Source of the DNA: Rubellimicrobium thermophilum DSM 16684
Lineage (GTDB): Bacteria > Pseudomonadota > Alphaproteobacteria > Rhodobacterales > Rhodobacteraceae
Length of the DNA stretch: 64,000 nucleotides
Reading direction: 5' to 3'
Assembly (NCBI RefSeq): GCF_000442315.1
Contig: NZ_KE557320.1
Span: 1,297,292 to 1,361,291 of the forward strand
The translations under genes were made by a program, and so were the position numbers. Positions within the stretch are counted from its first letter, which is position 1. Every line of letters starts with the position of its first letter. This document shows, one piece after another, positions 1 through 8,257 of this stretch. The notes beneath the pieces are model-generated. The model saw only the letters and a program-made list of their open reading frames with translations. It was not told the DNA's origin and did no database searches.

Positions 1-332
1 TCGAAGCTTTCATCGGCAAAGTCGAGCGAGCGGGCATCCATGATCCGCAGGGATTCGACCGTGGGCCGCCGGCCATGGGCCGCCCGCGCGCGCTCGAGCA
101 TGGCCTCGCTGGCATCGATGCCGGTCACGCGGATATGGGGCGCGTAATGGGGCAGCGCGAGCCCCGTGCCCACCCCGATCTCGAGCACGCGCGTCACGCC
201 GTCCCGCCCCGGGGGGATCGCGTTGATCCGTGCCACCGCCTCGCGTCGGCCTCTCTGGGTGACGGCACCGAAGGTGCGGTCATAGATCGGCGCCCAGCGG
301 CGATAGCTTGCCTCGACGGCCTCGATCTCCAT
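1..332 (-). CDS. pmtA: Class I SAM methyltransferase, PmtA-like (3' end outside window)
   Basis: About 110 N-terminal residues are visible; the gene runs off the left edge. The sequence has a Rossmann SAM-binding motif I (VLEIGVGTG, residues 49-57) and the following acidic loop GIDAS (71-75), as in phosphatidylethanolamine N-methyltransferases, which make phosphatidylcholine at the inner membrane. The ATG at 332 abuts the stop of pssA at 333, and the order psd-pssA-pmtA places it in a phospholipid operon. The PmtA assignment rests on the N-terminal pattern and this context; a ubiquinone or generic methyltransferase cannot be excluded without the C-terminal half. Confidence 0.85.
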   Translation of the reverse strand, partial: MEIEAVEASYRRWAPIYDRTFGAVTQRGRREAVARINAIPPGRDGVTRVLEIGVGTGLALPHYAPHIRVTGIDASEAMLERARAAHGRRPTVESLRIMDARSLDFADESF

Positions 333-1088
333 TCAGTTCCTCCTGTACCGGCGGACAGCGGCCCGCGCCACCACCAGAAGATAGGCCGCGCAGAACAGCA
401 GCAACGTGACCCAGGGGAATGTCAGCACGAGGGCCAGCGCCGCGACAAAGCCGACGACCACCCATTTCGCCCGCTCGGCGGGGATCCGCATGGCCTTGGT
501 GGAGGGCGTGGGAATGCGGCTGATCATCAGATAGGCCACGAGCAGGACATAGGCCTCGATCACCAGGGGCGGGCGGGGCAGCCCCGGCCAGACGGCCGAG
601 AGATAGATCGGCACGAGGGCCAGCGCCGCCCCGGCCGGGGCCGGCACACCGACGAAATGGCTGTCATCCCGTTCCTCCTTCGGCCTGCGCGCGCCGACAT
701 TGAACCGCGCGAGCCGCAGCACGCAGGCGATGGCCAGCACGAGGACCACGACCCAGACCAGGGCCCGATCATCGGCCAGCGACCAGAAATAGAGCGTCAG
801 CCCCGGCGCCACGCCGAAATTCACGAAATCGGCCAGCGAATCGAGCTCGGCGCCGATCTCGCTCTCGCTGCGGAGCAGCCGGGCCAGGCGCCCGTCCACC
901 GCATCGAGGGCGCCGGCCACGAGGATCAGCAGCACCGAGAGGTGATAGTCCCCCAGTGCTGCAAAGCGGATGGCGGTGAGGCCGGCGCAGATCGCCCCGA
1001 CGGTGACGAGATTGGGCAGCAGGCGCCACAGGGGCATGGTCCCCGACGGCCCGTCCGGGGGAGCATCCTCGGGGAGGCGCGGTTCCAT
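333..1088 (-). CDS. pssA: CDP-diacylglycerol--serine O-phosphatidyltransferase
   Basis: This 251-aa membrane enzyme transfers phosphatidyl from CDP-diacylglycerol to serine, giving phosphatidylserine. The CDP-alcohol phosphatidyltransferase signature is complete: D65-G66, A69-R70, G79, D83 and D87 follow the DG-x2-AR-x8-G-x3-D-x3-D pattern. Several hydrophobic segments surround it (about 24-60, 95-125, 130-250). It starts 12 bp after psd and its stop touches the pmtA start, so the three genes are probably one transcript making PS, PE and PC in sequence. Confidence 0.96.
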   Translation of the reverse strand: MEPRLPEDAPPDGPSGTMPLWRLLPNLVTVGAICAGLTAIRFAALGDYHLSVLLILVAGALDAVDGRLARLLRSESEIGAELDSLADFVNFGVAPGLTLYFWSLADDRALVWVVVLVLAIACVLRLARFNVGARRPKEERDDSHFVGVPAPAGAALALVPIYLSAVWPGLPRPPLVIEAYVLLVAYLMISRIPTPSTKAMRIPAERAKWVVVGFVAALALVLTFPWVTLLLFCAAYLLVVARAAVRRYRRN

Positions 1089-1100
1089 GGCCCGGTCGCC

Positions 1101-1793
1101 TCAGTCGCGCCGCGCCTGGCGGCGCGGCTCGTCCGAGGCCATGTCGGCCAGGACCGTCTCGCCGGCGATCATGGTCTGCCCGACGGCCACCAGCGGCTCC
1201 ACCCCCTCGGGCAGATAGACATCGACGCGCGATCCGAAGCGGATCAGGCCGAAGCGCTCTCCCACCGCCAGCACGCGCCCCTCATCGGCAAAGCTGACGA
1301 TCCGCCGCGCCACCAGCCCCGCGATCTGCACCACGACGACGATGCGGCCATCGGCCATCCCGATGGCATAGGCCATGCGTTCGTTGTCCTCGCTCGCCTT
1401 GTCCAGCGAGGCATTGAGGAACCGCCCCGGCCGGTAGGCGCGGCGGATCACCCGTCCCGGCACGGGGGCGCGGTTCACATGACAGTCGAAGACATTCATG
1501 AACACGCTGACCCGCGTGAGAGGCACCGCCGGCAGGCCCAGTTCGGCCGGGGGAATGGCCGGTCCGATCATGGAGACGACGCCATCGGCGGGGCTGACCA
1601 CCAGCCCTTCGCGCAGCGGCACGCTGCGGGGCGGATCGCGGAAGAAGTAGTAGCACCAGACAGTCAGCCCGACGCCGAGCCAGCCCACCGCACCGAAGGC
1701 CAGGAACAGGATCAGCGTCAGCACGGCCGCCCCCAGCAGGAAGGGACGCCCCTCCGGGTGCATGGGCTTGATGACCGTGTCGATCATGTTCAT
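1101..1793 (-). CDS. psd: Phosphatidylserine decarboxylase proenzyme
   Basis: A 230-aa decarboxylase that converts phosphatidylserine to phosphatidylethanolamine. It has the short alphaproteobacterial architecture with two N-terminal hydrophobic segments (about 18-50). The self-cleavage site is FGSR at 186-189, where Ser188 would become the pyruvoyl group; Asp70 (SPADG) and His105 (DCHVNRAP) complete the expected Asp-His-Ser triad. It is first in the psd-pssA-pmtA unit. A second in-frame ATG lies two codons downstream, so the exact start is uncertain by two residues. Confidence 0.96.
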   Translation of the reverse strand: MNMIDTVIKPMHPEGRPFLLGAAVLTLILFLAFGAVGWLGVGLTVWCYYFFRDPPRSVPLREGLVVSPADGVVSMIGPAIPPAELGLPAVPLTRVSVFMNVFDCHVNRAPVPGRVIRRAYRPGRFLNASLDKASEDNERMAYAIGMADGRIVVVVQIAGLVARRIVSFADEGRVLAVGERFGLIRFGSRVDVYLPEGVEPLVAVGQTMIAGETVLADMASDEPRRQARRD

Positions 1794-1913
1794 GCGCGCC
1801 TCCCCTGCGGCCGGAGCGCCGCCGGGCCGCGCCCGCCCGGGATGCAGCCGCCGGTCACCGCCCCGGCCGGCTCTCCTGCCATGCGTCCCGCCGGGCCTCC
1901 GGTCATGGCGTCG

Positions 1914-2810
1914 TCATGCATCCTCGAGCAGGCCGCGCTCGCGGGCGAGCTCGGTCATGCGTTTCTGGAGCTTCTCGAAGGCGCGCACCTCGATCTGCCG
2001 GATCCTCTCGCGCGAGACGCCGTAGCGCTCGCTCAGCTCCTCGAGCGTGACCACCTCATCGCTCAGCCGCCGCTGGACCAGGACATCCCTTTCGCGGTCG
2101 GTCAGGACGGACATCGCGGCGGAGAGCAGCTCGCGCCGGGCCTCGAGTTCGTCGCGCTCGGCAAAGGCCGCTGCCTGATCGGCATCCTCGTCCTCGATCC
2201 AGTCCTGCCACTGGGTCGCGCTGTCCTCGGCCGCCCCCACCGTCGCATTGAGCGAGGCATCGGCTGCCAACAGACGGCGGTTCATGGACACGACCTCATC
2301 CTCGCTGACGCCGAGATCGGCGGCAATGCGCCGCACATTCTCGGGGCGCAGGTCGCCTTCCTCGAGAGCGCCGATGCGGGCCTTGGCCTTGCGCAGGTTG
2401 AAGAACAGCTTCTTCTGCGCGCTGGTGGTGCCCAGCTTCACGAGGCTCCAGGAGCGCAGGATGTATTCCTGGATCGCGGCCCGGATCCACCACATGGCAT
2501 AGGTGGCCAGGCGAAAGCCCTTGTCCGGATCGAACCGCTTGACGGCCTGCATCAGGCCGACATTCGCCTCGGAGATGACCTCCGACTGCGGCAGCCCGTA
2601 GCCGCGATAGCCCATGGCGATCTTGGCGGCCAGCCGCAGATGGCTGGTGACGAGCTTGTGGGCGGCACTGGCGTCCTGATGGTCCACCCAGCGCTTGGCC
2701 AGCATGTATTCCTCCTCGGCATCCAGCATCGGGAACTTGCGGATTTCCTGGAGGTAGCGGTTCAGCCCCTGCTCCGGCGAGGGGGCGGGAAGATTCGCGT
2801 AGGTCGCCAT
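1914..2810 (-). CDS. rpoH: RNA polymerase sigma factor RpoH (sigma-32)
   Basis: A 298-aa heat-shock sigma factor of the RpoH-I type. It shows region 2 (HLRLAAKIAMGYRGYGLP, then the ANVGLMQAVKRFDP and ATYAMWWIRAAIQEYI core-binding and -10 recognition segments), the RpoH box around QKKLFFNLRKAK, and a C-terminal region 4 helix-turn-helix (TLEELSERYGVSRERIRQIE). A good ribosome-binding site (AAAGGGGGG) precedes the ATG. It lies downstream of rluD on the same strand, separated by a hairpin at 2878-2891 and an inverted repeat at 2829-2847. The length matches the family. Confidence 0.98.
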   Translation of the reverse strand: MATYANLPAPSPEQGLNRYLQEIRKFPMLDAEEEYMLAKRWVDHQDASAAHKLVTSHLRLAAKIAMGYRGYGLPQSEVISEANVGLMQAVKRFDPDKGFRLATYAMWWIRAAIQEYILRSWSLVKLGTTSAQKKLFFNLRKAKARIGALEEGDLRPENVRRIAADLGVSEDEVVSMNRRLLAADASLNATVGAAEDSATQWQDWIEDEDADQAAAFAERDELEARRELLSAAMSVLTDRERDVLVQRRLSDEVVTLEELSERYGVSRERIRQIEVRAFEKLQKRMTELARERGLLEDA

Positions 2811-2828
2811 GTCGGCCCCCCTTTCCAG

Positions 2829-2847
2829 ATGTTACGATGCCTAACAT
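2829..2847. promoter_or_regulatory. Inverted repeat in the rpoH leader
   Basis: ATGTTA and TAACAT are arranged as a perfect 6-bp inverted repeat with a 7-bp spacer, 19 bp upstream of the rpoH start. It lies just upstream of the rpoH ribosome-binding site and could be an operator or a small mRNA hairpin. No known regulator is assigned. Confidence 0.3.
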
Positions 2848-2862
2848 GCCCTCGGGAACGGG

Positions 2863-2891
2863 GGCAAGAAAAGCCCACGCCCATCCGGGCG
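2863..2891 (-). terminator. Putative terminator after rluD
   Basis: Read on the minus strand, CGCCC-GGAT-GGGCG forms a five-pair GC hairpin (2878-2891), followed by TGGGC and a T-rich stretch TTTTCTT. It lies between rluD and rpoH. The stem is short, so partial read-through is likely. Confidence 0.4.
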
Positions 2892-2944
2892 GAGATGAAG
2901 AAATGGTGATCGGATGCCCCCGCGGACATCGCCGATGGCATGGC

Positions 2945-3961
2945 TCAACCCCTGAGCTGCCCGAGCAGTTCCCCCATGTCCGCCGGCAGCGGCGAGTCGA
3001 AATGCAGCCTCTGTGCCGTGACGGGATGGATGAAACCCAGCGTTGCGGCATGCAGCGCCTGACGGGGAAAGGCCGCCGCCGCCCCGGCGCCCGGTGCGGA
3101 AGCGGGCATGCGCCGCTGCCGACCATAGACCGGATCGCCCAGAAGCGGATGACCGACATGCGACAGATGCACCCGGATCTGATGGGTCCGCCCGGTCTCC
3201 AGCCGGCATTCGACGAGGGCGGCCGCCCCGTGAAAGGCCTCGAGGACGCGGACCCGCGTCACGGCATGGCGCCCCCCCTCATGGGTGACGGCCTGCCGCT
3301 GCCGGTCCGTCCGATGGCGGGCGATCCCCGTGGCGATGCGCAGGATGCCCCCGGCTTCCCAGGTCACGCCGCGCAGGCCGGCCAGACGCGGATCGGCCGG
3401 ATCGGGCACGCCGTGGCAGAGCGCGAGATAGCGCCGTTCCACGGCATGTGCGGCAAACTGATCGGCCAGGGCCCGATGCGCCCGGTCGCTCTTGGCGGCG
3501 ACCAGAAGGCCCGAGGTGTCCTTGTCGATGCGGTGGACGATCCCCGGCCGCATCACGCCCCCGATGCCGGACAGGCTGTCCCCGCAATGATGCATCAGGG
3601 CATTGACCAGCGTGCCTTCGCGACTGCCGGGGGCGGGATGGACGACCATGCCGGCGGGCTTGTCCACCACGATCAGGTCGTCATCCTCCCACAGCACGCG
3701 CAGGGGGATGGGCTGGGCGCCGATGGCGCTCGGCTCCGGGGGGCCGAGATCGATCTCCACCGCGGCGCCGGCGCGGACGGGGGCGGCAGGATCGGTCGCC
3801 ACGCGGCCGTCCACGCGCACGGCCCCTTCGGCGATCAGCCGGGCCAGGCGTGAACGGCTGAGCATCCCATGCGCCCCCGCCTCTGGCACGTCCCGGGCCA
3901 AGGCTCTATCAAGGCGCGGCGGCGGATCGGCCGCGAGAGTGAAGGTCAGACGCTCGGTCAT
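2945..3961 (-). CDS. rluD: Ribosomal large subunit pseudouridine synthase D
   Basis: A 338-aa RluA-family pseudouridine synthase, expected to modify U1911/1915/1917 of 23S rRNA. An S4-like N-terminal domain (about 16-80) precedes the catalytic domain; the catalytic aspartate is in HRIDKDTSG (Asp146), and the family motifs VVDKPAGMVVHP and TGRTHQIRVHL are present. The ATG at 3961 was chosen because MTERLTF begins the conserved region; it overlaps the divergent start of the next gene within the tetranucleotide CATG. Confidence 0.95.
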   Translation of the reverse strand: MTERLTFTLAADPPPRLDRALARDVPEAGAHGMLSRSRLARLIAEGAVRVDGRVATDPAAPVRAGAAVEIDLGPPEPSAIGAQPIPLRVLWEDDDLIVVDKPAGMVVHPAPGSREGTLVNALMHHCGDSLSGIGGVMRPGIVHRIDKDTSGLLVAAKSDRAHRALADQFAAHAVERRYLALCHGVPDPADPRLAGLRGVTWEAGGILRIATGIARHRTDRQRQAVTHEGGRHAVTRVRVLEAFHGAAALVECRLETGRTHQIRVHLSHVGHPLLGDPVYGRQRRMPASAPGAGAAAAFPRQALHAATLGFIHPVTAQRLHFDSPLPADMGELLGQLRG

Positions 3962-4277
3962 GGACGAGGACTCCGGCAACCCGGCCGTTCTACCCCCCGG
4001 GCTGCGCGCGCTCCAGCGCCTCGTGACGGTGCTGACCGTCACGATGATCCTGGGCATCGCGATCCTGGTCGGGGCCTTCCTGTGGCGTCTGAACGCCGCG
4101 GGTCCCGATCTGCCGGCCGGCATCGCGCTGCCCGATGGGGCGCGGCCGTTGGCCTTCACGCAGGGGGCTGACTGGTTCGCGATCGTGGTGGAGCAGGACG
4201 GGGCAGAGCGCATCCTGATCCTCGATCGCCTCACGGGCCGGCTGCGCCAGTCCGTGACGATCGACGCCAGCCCCTGA
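3960..4277 (+). CDS. DUF6476 small membrane protein
   Basis: A 105-aa protein with one transmembrane helix at about residues 21-42 and a short soluble C-terminal domain (about 48-105) rich in acidic residues. It matches the small protein usually found head-to-head with rluD in Rhodobacteraceae. Function is unknown. Its ATG (3960) overlaps the rluD ATG (3961 on the other strand), so its upstream signals must lie inside rluD; GAAGG at about 3948 is the nearest Shine-Dalgarno-like sequence. Confidence 0.85.
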   Translation: MDEDSGNPAVLPPGLRALQRLVTVLTVTMILGIAILVGAFLWRLNAAGPDLPAGIALPDGARPLAFTQGADWFAIVVEQDGAERILILDRLTGRLRQSVTIDASP

Positions 4278-4631
4278 CCGTCCGCCGGCAGATCGGCCCC
4301 GATCGCCCGATCGACAGTGGCGCGGCCATCGCCGGAAAACCTGCCCCATGCCGCCAGGCTGAGGCAGGAGGACCGAAGGCCTCATGCATCCGGGACCGGA
4401 CCGCGCCGACGCCCCGATCCCGCGGGCCTGCCCCTGCGACCCCAGGACGCCGCTGCGCAATGACCCCCCGCAGCACCCTGATCCAAGGCTGTATGACCCC
4501 GGGCTTGGGGATCGGGCTGGCGATTCCCCCTCGCCTGAACGTCTTATCGGTTTGTTCATTAATTTGGGGTAGGATGCATTCATCCGGAGGTTGAACACCC
4601 TTCGGTTGAAACCGAATCGGGGATTCTGCCG
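4278..4631. other. Intergenic region with AT-rich segment and palindromes
   Basis: The 354 bp between the DUF6476 gene and the c-di-GMP gene hold no convincing ORF. The last 90 bp are clearly AT-richer than the surroundings and probably contain the promoter. Two palindromes are visible: GGATG-CATT-CATCC (4572-4585) and TTCGGTT-GA-AACCGAA (4601-4616), the latter 16 bp before the ATG. GGAGG at 4586-4590 sits between them with no good start behind it. Confidence 0.5.
4601..4616. repeat. 16-bp palindrome in the leader of the GGDEF-EAL gene
   Basis: TTCGGTT-GA-AACCGAA is perfectly self-complementary apart from the two central bases. Its position 15 bases before the start codon fits either an operator or an mRNA hairpin that limits translation. 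No regulator can be named. Confidence 0.4.
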
Positions 4632-6829
4632 ATGATGCCATCCATCGCCGCCGGATCGGACGGTTCTGCCCCCGCTGGTGGGGGGGCCGTCATGCATCGG
4701 CTTCCCCGCCGCATCGCCTGCGTGATCGCGGGGACGGTCCTGCTGTTCGTTCTCACGACGGTCCTGGCGATCTGGTGGCTGGCCGGCGCGCTCGACCGGC
4801 AGGCGCAGGAGCAGACGGCCGCGCAGGTCGGCATCGCGCGGGCGAACCTTCTGGGCGATGCACGGATGATCGCCCTCGATTACGCCAAATGGGATTCGGC
4901 CGATCAGGCCGTGCGTCGGGGGGATGCGGCCTGGCTTCTGGACAATGTGGGCTCTGCCGCGCTGATCGGACAGGTCGTGCAACTCGTGGCCATCTGGGGG
5001 GGGGCCTTCGACAGGCCCATGGCCTGGCAGGACGATGGCCTGGTGGAACCGCGGGCGGATCTGATCGATCCCGCCCTTCTTGCCGCGGCAGAGGGGCAGA
5101 TCGCCCAGGCCCTGCCCGGCGGGTTCGATGCGTCTGCCTTCTTCGCCTGGCATGACGGCGCCCTGTTCGTCATGGCCGTCTCGCGTTTCGAGGCCATCGA
5201 GCAGGCCGCCGCCTATCCGGAGGAGGAGCGCTTCTCCGGCCATCTGCTGATGGGCATCCGCCTGGACGCGGCGATGGTGGCCGGCATCGCGGATACCCTG
5301 CTGCTTGAGGATGCGAGGGTCCTGCCTGCCCGGCCGGCAACGGGCTCCATGCTGCCGCTTCCGGGCATCGATGGCAGGCCCGTCGCCTGGTTCGCGTGGG
5401 AGACGCCCCGGCCCGGCACGGCGATGCTGGGGCGGCTGCTGCCCTTCCTGATCCTGCTGATGATGCTGTCGGCCGGGCTCGCCTGGGGCGGGGCGCGCCT
5501 GATGCGTCGAGGCGCACGCGACCTTCTCGCCGCCGAGCAGCGGGCCTCGCTGGCCGCGCGCACCGATACCCTGACCGGCCTGCCCAACCGCGCCGCCCTG
5601 CATGAGGCCCTGGCGCATCCGGCCCGCACCGGGGAAAGGGGGGTTCTGTTTCTCGATCTCAATGGCTTCAAGGACATCAACGACAGTCTGGGCCATGCCG
5701 CCGGGGATGCGGTGATCGTCGATACGGCCCGGCGTCTGGCCGCGCTGGCGGATGATCGCGTGTTGGTTGCGCGGATCGCAGGCGATGAATTCGTGCTGCT
5801 CGTGACGGGGCCCGATACGCGCGACCGGATCGAATCCCTTGCCCGGGCCATCGCCGAGAGTTTCGACAGGGAGCCCTTCATGGTGATGGGGCATCATCTG
5901 CCTCTCCATGCGGCCATCGGCTATGCGGTCCAGGACGAGGACGGGCAGACAGGGGCCGATCTTCTCCGCCAGGCCGATCTGGCGATGTACGAGAGCAAGC
6001 GCCTCAGGGCCCGCAGGCCCGTGGCCTTCAGCGCCCTTCTGGAGGAGGCCGCACAGAACGCCTTCCTTGTGGAGCGGGCCCTGCGCACGGCGCTCGTCTC
6101 GCGGCCCGAGGAGATCAGCGTCGCCTATCAGCCGATCGTGGCGCCCGATGGCAGCTTTCACCAGGCCGAGGCGCTGGCCCGCTGGACCGCACGCGACCAC
6201 GGGCCGGTCCCTCCCTCCCGTTTCGTTGCCGTGGCCGAGAAGGCGGGCCTCGTGATGGATCTGGGCCGCGTGGTCCTAGGCCATCTGTTGCGGGATCTGC
6301 GCGATCACCCGGCCTGCGGGTCAGCGTGAACATCTCGCCGCTCCAGCTTGCGGCACCGGATTTCATCCCCGATCTGGTGGCCGATCTCGACCGCCACGGC
6401 ATCGACCCCCACCGAATCGAGGTGGAGCTGACCGAATCCGTCCTCATCCGCGATCCCGTCCTGGCTGCCCGCCATCTGGAGGAGCTGCGTGCGGTGGGAT
6501 TCCGCCTCGCGATCGATGATTTCGGAACCGGGTATTCCTCCATCGCCTATCTGGAGCAGCTTCGCTTCGACACGCTCAAGGTGGACCGCTCCTTCGTTTC
6601 GGGTGTGCGCGCCTCACCCAAACGCCATGCCCTGCTCAGCGCCATGATCGCCATGGCGCATGGGCTTGATCTGTGCGTGGTCTGCGAAGGGGTGGAGACG
6701 GCCGAAGATCTGCATCTCCTCCGGGAACTGGGCTGCGATCTGATGCAGGGGTTCCTGTTCGACCGCCCCCTTCCGATCGCAGAGCTGGAGAAGCGCTGGC
6801 TGAAGCGCGCGGGGCAGGCGGCGGCATGA
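4632..6829 (+). CDS. CHASE4-GGDEF-EAL cyclic-di-GMP signalling protein (frameshifted)
   Basis: The reconstructed protein of about 732 aa has a transmembrane helix (27-51), a periplasmic CHASE4-like sensor (DYAKWDSADQAV), a second helix (about 265-288), a GGDEF domain with active-site variant AGDEF, and an EAL phosphodiesterase domain (EALARW, NISPLQL, DDFGTGYSS, KVDRSF, EGVET). The RxxD inhibitory site before AGDEF is absent. One base is missing near 6313-6314, ending the first frame at 6329 while the EAL domain continues in the next frame from 6326. All EAL catalytic residues survive across the shift, so a sequencing error is more likely than a pseudogene. Confidence 0.88.
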
Positions 6830-6872
6830 CAGTCGCTCCACGGCGGGGCAAGGCGGCGCCGAAGGGCTGGCG

Positions 6873-6887
6873 TTAACGATTTATTTA
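6873..6887. promoter_or_regulatory. CtrA-like site
   Basis: TTAACGATTTATTTA fits TTAA-N7-TTAA, the alphaproteobacterial CtrA consensus, with one mismatch in the second half. It lies in an AT-rich island 222-236 bp before the 263-aa gene and 44 bp after the c-di-GMP gene. The assignment is inference. Confidence 0.35.
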
Positions 6888-7108
6888 CCTTGTTGCTGTT
6901 CAATGGCGGCAGCGAATCACCTCGGAAAGGATCTGCTGCCGACACTGCCGACACAATTCCGTATCCGCTGTTTGGTCCCGATCCGGCGCGTCTGCAGCCG
7001 GGGGCCCTCTTCCGACCACCGTCCTGCCGGTCCCTGACCGGCCCTGTCCCCGTGCAAGGCTGGCGGGGCGGGGTGGTCTGTTGTCCCAAGCATGGAGATC
7101 AGAAGGTC

Positions 7109-7900
7109 ATGTCCTGGTGGAAGGGTCTCGACAGGGACCTCTATGTTGCGCTCGAGAGTATCGAACGGGCGGCTCCGCCCCTGCCGCTTGCCCGTGCGCT
7201 GCGCGACCGGCCCGGGGCGGGTGCGTCCTGCAGGCCGGTGGCGGTCCTGGCCCGTCAGATCGCCACCCCGAATTACGAGACGTTCTGGTTCGTCCGCCTG
7301 GCCCGGCGCCATGGCTTCCGGCCCGTGGTGATCGAACATGCGTCAGACCGCTTCACCGTCCACAATCCGGTCAAGCGGGCGCTTGTCACGCTTCCCGTCG
7401 TCGTGGGGCGAAGCCGCAACGGCCGTGCCATCCTGCGCCGTCAGCGGATCGTGACGGCCGAGGCGGCCGAAGGATGCCCGATCGAGGCGATCCGCCTGCC
7501 CACGGGAGAACGCCTGGCCGACTATCATCACCGCAAGCTCCGCTCCGTGATGGGCGATCAGGCGCCCGAGGTGATGGATCTGCGGGCCATCCTGCCCGAC
7601 GCGGCCGCCGGGCCCGAACAATACTATCCGGAATTCTTCAAGCTCCTTTCGGGCGGCCTTGTCCTGCTGGAGGATTTCGTCGCCTGCGACCGGACCGCAG
7701 CCTTCTTCCAGCGCGTTGTCCTGCCGGCCTGGCAGCAGGCGGTTGCCGCAACAGGGCGGCGCCCCCAGATTGCGCGGCTGATCCCCGGGCATCGCACGGC
7801 ATCGCCGCGCTGGATCGCCTATCCCCCTGCCATGGCGGATGATCCGGCATGGCTGCGCCCCCTGCACCGTTCTGAGGCTGTCCCGGGGATCGCGGCATGA
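7109..7900 (+). CDS. Hypothetical protein, 263 aa, next to a UDP-sugar epimerase
   Basis: I do not recognise this family. The ATG at 7109 follows AGAAGG at a short distance and the sequence from MSWWKGLDRDLYVALE onward has coding character. There is no signal peptide or membrane helix. The protein is basic, with many Arg and His clusters (RLARRHGFRPVVIEHAS, DYHHRKLRS), and has an acidic Tyr-rich patch (GPEQYYPEFFKLL) at about 170-182. It sits upstream of a UDP-glucuronate epimerase on the same strand, 357 bp apart, suggesting a role in surface polysaccharide synthesis, but nothing in the sequence proves an enzyme activity. Confidence 0.7.
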   Translation: MSWWKGLDRDLYVALESIERAAPPLPLARALRDRPGAGASCRPVAVLARQIATPNYETFWFVRLARRHGFRPVVIEHASDRFTVHNPVKRALVTLPVVVGRSRNGRAILRRQRIVTAEAAEGCPIEAIRLPTGERLADYHHRKLRSVMGDQAPEVMDLRAILPDAAAGPEQYYPEFFKLLSGGLVLLEDFVACDRTAAFFQRVVLPAWQQAVAATGRRPQIARLIPGHRTASPRWIAYPPAMADDPAWLRPLHRSEAVPGIAA

Positions 7901-8257
7901 TGCAGGCAGGCTGCCCCCGGCAAGGGCGGGCAGGCGTTGGTCCCTCGTCCCGGCGGCAGGCGGCACGGGGTCCGGTGCATGTCCTGCCGTGCCGCCGCCC
8001 TGGCGACGAGCTCCCCCGCCCCTTCCGGCGCAGGCCGGATCACGGCCGGGCGGAGGGGGGATCTGCGGCAGCGCCCCCCGATCGGGGGCGGGGCCTCGCC
8101 TGCAGCGGCCCCGGCTGTCCCGGTCCGGCGCAGCATGGACGGGGATCGGCAGCATGGACGGCGGACCGGGGGGCCGCTATGCGGGGCGCGGAGGTTCCGC
8201 CATGCCCAGATCCGCCCTGCCGAACGCCTCTGTTCCCCCCATGGCCCGGGCCGCCCG
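7901..8257. other. GC-rich intergenic stretch without a supported gene
   Basis: These 357 bp are very GC-rich. Open frames exist on both strands but none shows a recognisable domain or a ribosome-binding site. A 12-bp direct repeat (CAGCATGGACGG) occurs at 8131-8142 and 8150-8161. The in-frame 5' extension of the downstream epimerase is Arg/Pro-rich and does not look like protein. Confidence 0.5.

Noticed and set aside
75..2909. A 944-codon open frame on the plus strand
   Set aside because: It lies antisense to pmtA, pssA, psd and rpoH, which are all recognised proteins. It is His/Asp/Arg-rich with no domains, the usual shadow in high-GC DNA.
4381..4572. Open frame of 62 codons in the intergenic region before the c-di-GMP gene
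   Set aside because: It is Pro/Asp/Arg-rich, lacks a ribosome-binding site and runs into the AT-rich promoter segment.
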